From Bacteriovoracaceae bacterium (lineage in GTDB: Bacteria; Bdellovibrionota; UBA1018): 5,071 nt of DNA. The stretch is taken from positions 1-5,071 of the forward strand of contig JAHFAC010000170.1 in assembly GCA_023250755.1 (NCBI GenBank), written 5' to 3'. Below, in pieces: positions 1 to 5,071 of this stretch. Position 1 is the first letter of the stretch, and each line of letters opens with the position of its first letter. A program made the translations under genes and the position numbers. The notes under the pieces are model-generated. The model ran no database searches, was not told where the DNA came from, and worked only from the letters and a program-made list of their open reading frames with translations.

Positions 1-1
1 T

Positions 2-520
2 GCCGCCATTTTAAGGCACCTCAGTATTTCATGTTTTAAAGGCAATTGGAGTTCTAATGGTTTTTCCCTGACTTTAAAGAGAAGTGGATGTGAATCTCTA
101 AATGAATTAGGCGGTTTTGGTTGCGATTATTGGCGTGAAGCTCTGGATGGCTTTGTTACGGGAGCAGGCGAAAGTGAGCGTTTTGCCCGCCATCACAGTC
201 ACGGCCATGGTGACTCAGAATGCATTGATGTGCTTTTTAATGAGAATGACTCCTCAGAAAAATTCGGGACAATTCCAGCCGATCTTGAAAATGCACTCGA
301 TTTAATCAAAAAGCGTTTTGAATCGATGAAAATACGACTTTTATTTGAAGGTCTTTCTGAAGGGATTCTCTATTACCGGATTGAGGCAACAGAAGGGGCC
401 TTATGTGGCACTGCTGCTAAATTGATGCATGACTCCCTTAAAAGACAAATCGCTGGCCGATTTCCATCTCTAATTTCTCGGGATGTAACTCCCATTGCTG
501 TCTATGGAGGTAACTCATGA
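2..520 (+). CDS. Cys/His-rich protein of unknown family, 5'-partial, possible degenerate NifU-like C-terminal domain
   Basis: The frame is open from base 2 to the TGA at 518-520, giving at least 172 residues; the true start lies upstream of the window. A GTG at 230 could be read as a start, but the reading frame before it looks equally protein-like, so it is not the start. Numbering from base 2, residues 41-79 hold a Cys41-Asp-Tyr-Trp segment followed by RFARHHSHGHGDSEC (Cys74), with four histidines at 64, 65, 67 and 69. A C...GxGDxxCxxxxF ending of this kind is loosely reminiscent of V4R-type and ATC-hydrolase-type domains; this is weak. Residues about 94-167 have the alpha-beta-beta-alpha layout of the NifU C-terminal domain, but only one cysteine (Cys135) sits where the usual CxxC would be, with Gly132 in place of the other. 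There is no evident signal peptide or membrane segment in the visible part. The stop overlaps the start of the molybdoenzyme gene by four bases, so a role in that enzyme's assembly or regulation is plausible but inferred. The gene call is firm; the function is unknown. Confidence 0.8.
   Translation, partial: AAILRHLSISCFKGNWSSNGFSLTLKRSGCESLNELGGFGCDYWREALDGFVTGAGESERFARHHSHGHGDSECIDVLFNENDSSEKFGTIPADLENALDLIKKRFESMKIRLLFEGLSEGILYYRIEATEGALCGTAAKLMHDSLKRQIAGRFPSLISRDVTPIAVYGGNS
506..510 (+). promoter_or_regulatory. Ribosome binding site of the catalytic subunit gene, inside the preceding gene
   Basis: GGAGG lies six bases before the ATG at 517 and sits within the last codons of the upstream gene. 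Together with the ATGA start/stop overlap at 517-520 this fixes the start of the catalytic subunit and suggests translational coupling between the two genes. No promoter is expected between them. Confidence 0.85.
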
Positions 521-621
521 CCGATCATCATCAAGATAAAATCAACGAAGGACGCAGAAAATTTCTCAAGGAGATTGCGGTTGCGGGCGCATTTGCCGCG
601 AGTCACACCGCATTTTCTGCC
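517..621 (+). other. Predicted twin-arginine (Tat) signal region of the catalytic subunit
   Basis: Residues 1-35 have a polar n-region, the pair Arg13-Arg14 in a GRRKFLKE context, a short and only mildly hydrophobic stretch (IAVAGAFAAS, residues 20-29), and a plausible cleavage region near TAFSA (31-35). The RRxFLK core is a good match to the Tat consensus. The hydrophobic core is short, with Glu19 before it and His30 after it, so cleavage is uncertain and the leader might be retained. If functional, it places the alpha-beta complex on the outer face of the cytoplasmic membrane, with the beta subunit co-exported. Confidence 0.7.
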
Positions 622-3600
622 TCGATTCGGTACTTCAAACCCATGCAAATCGATAATCCACTTGCCTATTATCCAAATCGAGACTGGGAAAAGGCTTATC
701 GCGATATTTTTAAACCGGACTCCAGTTTTGTTTTTCTTTGTGCACCCAATGACACTCACAATTGTCTTTTAAAAACCTATGTCAAAAATGGAGTCGCTGT
801 CCGAATTGGCCCAACCTATGGCTATGGAAAGGCAACTGATCTCTATGGCAACCAGGCCTCCCATCGTTGGGATCCCAGGATTTGCCAAAAAGGCTTGGCT
901 CTAGTTCGAAGGATTTATGGTGATCGACGCCTTAAGGCCCCAATGATCCGGCGTGGCTTTAAGCAATGGGTTGATGAGGGATTTCCTCGTGACGCTACTA
1001 CAGGGCGTCCTGATGCAAAATATTTTCAACGTGGAAAAGACCAATGGCTCCGCCTGAGCTGGGATGAGGCTTACGACGTTGCAGCAAAGGCGATTGAGAA
1101 TATTTCAAGAACCTATTCAGGGGATGCTGGGGCCTCACTCCTAAAATCACAGGGTTACGATCCTGCCATGATTCATGCCATGGAAGGGGCTGGCACACAG
1201 ACATTGAAGTTCAGGGGGGGAATGGCATTTCTGGGAGCAACCCGAATTTTTGGGCTCTATCGATTTGCTAACATGTTGGCTCTTTTGGATGCGAAACAAC
1301 GTGGCGTAACCTCAGAAAAAGCAGTCGGAGCACGGGGCTGGGACAGTTATAGCTGGCACACTGATTTGCCGCCTGGACATCCCATGGTAACAGGCTCACA
1401 GACCAACGATTTTGATCTTTTCTCAACTGAATACGCAAGATTGATTATCGCTTGGGGGATGAACTGGATTACAACAAAAATGCCAGACTCCCATTGGATG
1501 ACCGAGGCACGACTCAAGGGGGCTAAGACGGTAGCAGTCACCGTTGAGTATAGTGCAACCGCCTCAAAAGTTGACGAAGTAGTGGTGATCAGGCCGGGAA
1601 CGGATCCCGCTTTCGCTCTGGGATTGGCACAAGTGATTATCTCGAAGCGACTTTACGATCGTGACTTCGTAGAGAAAAATACGGATCTCCCCTTTTTAAT
1701 CCGATTGGATACGTTACAGCCCCTCAGGCCTGAAGAGGTGTTTTCGGATTATCAGGCCCCGGAACTTGAAAGCCTCTCATTCCTAAAAAAAGGTGAAAAA
1801 TCTCCTGCTGGACTGTCCCAGAAAAAACAGTTTGCACCTGAATCCATGAGCGCAGAATTCAGGCCTTATTTAGTCTATGATCAGAAAAAGAAAAATTTGG
1901 TCGCTGTCACTCGAGATGATTTTGGAGTTCACTTCAACAAAAAAGACAGCTCACCTGATTTACGAGCCAGCCGGACAATCAAGCTTTTGAATGGCACAGA
2001 GGTAAAAATCAGGACTGTTTTTTCTCTCACCGAAGAATACCTGAACCGAAATTTCACACCCAGACAAACAGAACAGGTCACTGGAGCACCCGCCCGAGCT
2101 ATTGTCTCGCTAGCCATCCAGATTGCCAACAACAAAGAAAAAACACTTTTTGCGTGCGGTATGGGCCCTAATCAGTTTTTCAACTCTGACCTGAAAGACC
2201 GCGCGATCTTCTTGGTGGCTGCTCTTACAAGAAATGTGGGATTTCCGGGAGGTAACGTCGGGAGCTATGCCGGGAATTACCGTTCAGCACTCATTGGGGG
2301 AGAACCTCTCTACGCGACAGAAGATCCATTTAATCTCCAACTCGAGTCAGGGGGTAAGGTCACAACAAAAAAATACCTGCACTACGAATCATTGCACTAT
2401 TTTAACTATGGAGATCGTCCGCTCCGGGGCGGAAACAAACTTTTTACAGGTGAGGGACATATACCAACACCAACCAAAGCGATGTGGCTGAATAACTCAA
2501 ACTCGGTGATCGGAAATATCAAATGGCACTTTGATGTCGTCAACAACACGCTGCCGAAATTAGAATTTATTTGCTACTCTGATTGGTGGTGGACCGGATC
2601 ATGCGAATATTCTGATCTGGTTTTTGCAGTAGACAGCTGGGCTGAGTTTAAATCTCCAGACATGTGTGGCTCTTGCACAAATCCATTCATTCAAATTTAT
2701 CCGAGAACACCTCTCGCGCGCGTTTTTGATACTCAAAGCGATATTGATGTGATTGCAGGAGTTGCTAAAAGCCTGGGTCGCTTGATCGATGAGCCACGTA
2801 TGGAACAAATGTGGAAATTCGCACTTGAGGGCAATGTACACGAATACCTACAGCGCATCATCGATGGTTCAGCAACACTCAAAGGTTATACGATCCACGA
2901 TCTTGAAAAAAAGGCACAGGAAGGAATCCCTGCGCTGATGAACAACCGGAGCTATCCGCGCATTTCTTCTTACGAACAGGCCAAGTCTGAGCAGCCCTGG
3001 CATACAAAATCGGGTCGCTTGGAATTTTACAGACCCGAACAAGAGTTCATCCAAAGCGGGGAAAACATGATTATTTACCGTGAGCCTGTCGATTCGACGC
3101 CTTACGAACCCAATGTCATCGTTGCGCACAAACATGTTGCTCTACGGCCAAAATCACCCAAGGACTACGAGATGGATCCTAACGATCTCTCTGTTGAGAG
3201 CAGACAGGTCCGCAACGTCATCAAAACGCCAGAAGAACTCCTAAAAACAAAACATCCCCTTCGCCTCAAAATGTACACCCATGTGTATCACACACCGAAA
3301 TACCGGCATGGTGCGCACACGACCCCCGTTGATACCGATTATACATCGGTGTGGTTTGGGCCTTTTGGAGATGTTTATCGACATGATAAGCGCATGCCAT
3401 CGACTGTCGAGGGCTATGTCGACATTAATCCCCTCGATGCAAAAGAGCTAGACCTTGAGGACGGCGATTATGCTTACATCGATGCAGATCCAGAGGATCG
3501 ACCCTTTCGCGGCTGGGAAAACCGTCCAGAGGAGTACAAGGTCGCACGCCTGATGCTCAGGGTTCGTTACTATCCCGGTACGCCAAGGGGAATCGCGCGA

Positions 3601-3996
3601 ACCTGGCACAATATGTACGGTGCTACATTTGGCAGCGTAAAAGGACACGAAACCAGATCTGACGGATTGGCAAAAAATCCTGAGACCAACTACCAAGCAA
3701 TGTACCGGTACGGCTCTCATCAAAGCGCCACGCGAGCATGGCTCAGACCCACTCTCATGACCGACGGGCTGATTCACAAGGGAATGTTTGGCCAAGGGAT
3801 CTCAAAAGGTTTTGAACCAGACATTCATTGTCCAGTGGGCGCACCTCGTGAATCTTTCGTGAAGATTACAAAAGCAGAGGCAGGTGGCCTGGGAGGTACC
3901 GGCAAGTGGCGGCCTGCTGAGCTGGGCTATCGTCCAACTTATGAAAATCAGGCAATGAAAGCTTACTTGAAGGGAAAATTTCTAAAAAAATCTTAG
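517..3996 (+). CDS. nxrA: Nitrite oxidoreductase / nitrate reductase-type molybdopterin catalytic (alpha) subunit, type II DMSO reductase family
   Basis: This 1159-residue protein is a full-length catalytic subunit that would bind Mo-bis(MGD) and one FeS cluster and interconvert nitrite and nitrate, or reduce a related oxyanion. The start is fixed by a good ribosome site and the ATGA overlap. Residues 1-35 form a Tat-type leader (Arg13-Arg14-Lys-Phe-Leu-Lys), implying folded export. The FS0 motif is Cys75-x3-Asp79-x3-Cys83 plus Cys123. Aligned by eye with E. coli NarG (His49, Cys53, Cys57, Cys92), Cys replaces His and Asp replaces the second ligand, and Asn78 matches NarG Asn52. Asp283 in WHTDLPPGHP corresponds to the NarG Mo ligand Asp222. 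The central molybdopterin region includes GTDPAFALGLAQV (361-373), NVGFPGGNVGSYAGN (around 575-590) and DWWWTG (689-694). The molybdopterin-dinucleotide-binding C-terminal domain begins near residue 913 and includes YRHGAHTTP and GYVDINPLDAKEL. As I recall them, Nitrospira/anammox NxrA proteins share these segments closely, so the clade is likely. The direction of catalysis and the substrate are not proven; chlorate, selenate or other type II enzymes are less likely alternatives. The electron-transfer subunit follows 22 bases downstream. Confidence 0.9.
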   Translation: MTDHHQDKINEGRRKFLKEIAVAGAFAASHTAFSASIRYFKPMQIDNPLAYYPNRDWEKAYRDIFKPDSSFVFLCAPNDTHNCLLKTYVKNGVAVRIGPTYGYGKATDLYGNQASHRWDPRICQKGLALVRRIYGDRRLKAPMIRRGFKQWVDEGFPRDATTGRPDAKYFQRGKDQWLRLSWDEAYDVAAKAIENISRTYSGDAGASLLKSQGYDPAMIHAMEGAGTQTLKFRGGMAFLGATRIFGLYRFANMLALLDAKQRGVTSEKAVGARGWDSYSWHTDLPPGHPMVTGSQTNDFDLFSTEYARLIIAWGMNWITTKMPDSHWMTEARLKGAKTVAVTVEYSATASKVDEVVVIRPGTDPAFALGLAQVIISKRLYDRDFVEKNTDLPFLIRLDTLQPLRPEEVFSDYQAPELESLSFLKKGEKSPAGLSQKKQFAPESMSAEFRPYLVYDQKKKNLVAVTRDDFGVHFNKKDSSPDLRASRTIKLLNGTEVKIRTVFSLTEEYLNRNFTPRQTEQVTGAPARAIVSLAIQIANNKEKTLFACGMGPNQFFNSDLKDRAIFLVAALTRNVGFPGGNVGSYAGNYRSALIGGEPLYATEDPFNLQLESGGKVTTKKYLHYESLHYFNYGDRPLRGGNKLFTGEGHIPTPTKAMWLNNSNSVIGNIKWHFDVVNNTLPKLEFICYSDWWWTGSCEYSDLVFAVDSWAEFKSPDMCGSCTNPFIQIYPRTPLARVFDTQSDIDVIAGVAKSLGRLIDEPRMEQMWKFALEGNVHEYLQRIIDGSATLKGYTIHDLEKKAQEGIPALMNNRSYPRISSYEQAKSEQPWHTKSGRLEFYRPEQEFIQSGENMIIYREPVDSTPYEPNVIVAHKHVALRPKSPKDYEMDPNDLSVESRQVRNVIKTPEELLKTKHPLRLKMYTHVYHTPKYRHGAHTTPVDTDYTSVWFGPFGDVYRHDKRMPSTVEGYVDINPLDAKELDLEDGDYAYIDADPEDRPFRGWENRPEEYKVARLMLRVRYYPGTPRGIARTWHNMYGATFGSVKGHETRSDGLAKNPETNYQAMYRYGSHQSATRAWLRPTLMTDGLIHKGMFGQGISKGFEPDIHCPVGAPRESFVKITKAEAGGLGGTGKWRPAELGYRPTYENQAMKAYLKGKFLKKS

Positions 3997-4004
3997 TAGA
4001 AAGC

Positions 4005-4010
4005 AGGGGA
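4005..4010 (+). promoter_or_regulatory. Ribosome binding site of the beta subunit gene
   Basis: AGGGGA lies eight bases before the ATG at 4019, in the 22-base gap after the catalytic subunit's TAG stop (3994-3996). The gap is too short for an independent promoter or a terminator hairpin, so the two genes are presumably on one transcript. Confidence 0.8.
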
Positions 4011-4018
4011 ACCTGATC

Positions 4019-5071
4019 ATGACAAAAGTGAAGAACTGGCATCTTAAACGAGAAATGGAATATCCCTATGAGGAACATCGTCCCAAAAGACAGTGGGCGA
4101 TTGTTTTTGATCTCAATAAATGCATTGCCTGCCAAACCTGCACACTGGCTTGCAAAACAACCTGGACCAGCGGCAAAGGCCAAGAGTACATGTTTTGGAA
4201 CAACGTCGAGACCAAGCCCTATGGAAGTTACCCCCTGGCCTGGGACGTTCGAGTTCTTGAAAAATTAGGGCATCAAGCCTGGGCAAAAAATGGCATATAC
4301 CCAGGAAAAACGATTTTTGAAGGCGCAGAACCGACAGAAAAAGCGGTTCACTTTGCCCCAAAAGATGAAGACTGGATGTATCCAAACGCAGGCGAAGATG
4401 ATTGTCTCGGCAATGTCAGCCGGGGTGAACAGCTCCAACTTCCTCACGATCAGTGGTTTTTTTACCTACCCCGGACTTGCGCTCATTGCACTTACCCAGC
4501 CTGTTTGGCCGCCTGTCCCAGAAAGGCCATTTACAAACGAGAAGAAGACGGGATTGTTCTCATCGATCAGTCGCGATGTAAGGGGTATGGGGAATGTGTC
4601 CGCGCCTGTCCCTACAAAAAATCGATGTACAATACCCATACGCGCACAAGCGAAAAATGCGTCGGCTGTTATCCCGCCGTCGAACAGGGCTTGCAACCCA
4701 TGTGCGTCCAAAATTGCATCGGAAAAATTAGAATTATGGGATTCATCAATCCCCCGTGGAAAGCTCGTGAAGATAACCCGGTTGATTATCTAGTACATAA
4801 AAAAATGCTGGCACTTCCGTACTATCCTCAGCTGGGACTGGAACCTAATATTTACTACGTTCCGCCCATTCACGCGAATATGGATTATTTAACGCAAATG
4901 TTCGGGCCCAACGTGGAAGAATCCGTCGAAAATTATAAAAAAATTAGAAACGATCCAGAGGCGCAAGGACTTTTTACCCTGATGGGGAGCACGGATCGGA
5001 TTATGCATCAATTCAAAGTAAACAGCGGCATCGCTCGAGGATACGACGAACACGGCGAAGAAATCGTGAGT
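4019..5071 (+). CDS. nxrB: Iron-sulfur electron-transfer (beta) subunit of the NxrAB/NarGH-type complex, 3'-partial
   Basis: The first 351 codons are present and the frame is still open at the window end; family members are roughly 400-500 residues, so the C-terminus is missing. The protein relays electrons between the catalytic subunit's FS0 cluster and a haem-containing gamma subunit or cytochrome. Four ferredoxin-like cysteine motifs are visible: Cys35-Cys38-Cys41-Cys45 ([11 protein letters not shown]), Cys154-Cys157-Cys162-Cys166 ([13 protein letters not shown]), Cys187-Tyr190-Cys193-Cys197 ([13 protein letters not shown]), and Cys214-Cys217-Cys229-Cys233. Tyr190 takes the place of a cysteine in the third, as Trp does in NarH, so that site should hold a [3Fe-4S] cluster and the others [4Fe-4S]. 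The segments [17 protein letters not shown] and [16 protein letters not shown] are typical of the NxrB/DdhB/EbdB/SerB group. There is no signal peptide, as expected for a partner exported by hitchhiking on the Tat-bearing alpha subunit. The start is supported by AGGGGA eight bases upstream. The family is certain; the Nxr label rests on similarity by eye and on the neighbour. Confidence 0.9.
   Translation, partial: MTKVKNWHLKREMEYPYEEHRPKRQWAIVFDLNKCIACQTCTLACKTTWTSGKGQEYMFWNNVETKPYGSYPLAWDVRVLEKLGHQAWAKNGIYPGKTIFEGAEPTEKAVHFAPKDEDWMYPNAGEDDCLGNVSRGEQLQLPHDQWFFYLPRTCAHCTYPACLAACPRKAIYKREEDGIVLIDQSRCKGYGECVRACPYKKSMYNTHTRTSEKCVGCYPAVEQGLQPMCVQNCIGKIRIMGFINPPWKAREDNPVDYLVHKKMLALPYYPQLGLEPNIYYVPPIHANMDYLTQMFGPNVEESVENYKKIRNDPEAQGLFTLMGSTDRIMHQFKVNSGIARGYDEHGEEIVS

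Noticed and set aside
230..520. A 96-codon gene starting at GTG 230
   Set aside because: The same frame stays open back to base 2 and encodes protein-like sequence including the Cys/His motif; no ribosome site precedes the GTG. The gene is longer and starts outside the window.
3448..3795. A 115-codon open frame on the minus strand
   Set aside because: It lies wholly inside the conserved C-terminal molybdopterin-binding domain of the catalytic subunit, has no ribosome site or recognisable motif, and is typical of antisense shadows.
1785..3990. In-phase A_AAA_AAA or A_AAA_AAG heptamers at about 1785-1791, 2367-2373, 2907-2913 and 3984-3990, possible programmed frameshift sites; a +1 shift at the last one would even read openly into the beta gene
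   Set aside because: They recur at ordinary Lys-Lys codon pairs in a gene that favours AAA, a -1 shift at the first leads straight to a stop, a -1 shift at the last adds only eight residues, and I see no clear stimulatory hairpin. The beta gene has its own good ribosome site, so a fusion is unnecessary.
3997..4018. Possible terminator or promoter between the alpha and beta genes
   Set aside because: Only 22 bases separate the genes, with no hairpin plus T-run; the gap is accounted for by the ribosome binding site.
4290..4793. A 167-codon forward open frame inside the beta subunit region, in another frame
   Set aside because: The frame starting at 4019 encodes four textbook ferredoxin cysteine motifs across the same bases, so this is an overlapping shadow. 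The real gene has no stop in the window because it runs off the end.

Overview
The window is a tightly packed, single-strand (+) piece of a respiratory molybdoenzyme operon, cut at both ends. It holds three coding regions: the 3' end of a small Cys/His-rich protein (2-520), a complete molybdopterin catalytic subunit of the type II DMSO reductase family (517-3996), and the first 351 codons of its iron-sulfur electron-transfer subunit (4019 to the window end). No RNA gene, mobile element, CRISPR array, terminator or convincing promoter is visible, and no gap between genes exceeds 22 bases.

The catalytic subunit and ferredoxin-type subunit look most like the NxrA/NxrB pair of the periplasmic nitrite oxidoreductase clade (Nitrospira, Nitrospina and anammox type), which also contains NarG-like nitrate reductases. 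Visible support is a Tat-type N-terminus, an FS0 cluster motif of the form Cys-x3-Asp-x3-Cys...Cys, the WHTDLPPGHP active-site segment carrying the presumed Mo-ligand Asp283, and a beta subunit with four cysteine motifs predicting three [4Fe-4S] and one [3Fe-4S] cluster. Electrons would pass between the Mo-bisMGD centre, FS0 and the four beta-subunit clusters, then to or from a haem-binding gamma subunit or cytochrome expected outside the window. The sequence does not settle whether the enzyme oxidises nitrite, reduces nitrate, or acts on another oxyanion.

The gene just upstream overlaps the catalytic subunit by ATGA, so the two are probably translationally coupled. I do not recognise its family. 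Its first half has a Cys...GHGDSEC motif with a histidine cluster, and its second half resembles a NifU C-terminal domain in which one of the two cluster cysteines is missing. A role in maturation or regulation of the enzyme is an inference from position. It is the least explained part of the window.

The host is a bacterium (or possibly an archaeon) of middling GC content that uses Shine-Dalgarno sites and lives by nitrogen-oxyanion respiration or nitrite oxidation. Candidate groups include Nitrospirota, Nitrospinota, Planctomycetota, Methylomirabilota and related lineages, but the window alone cannot decide.
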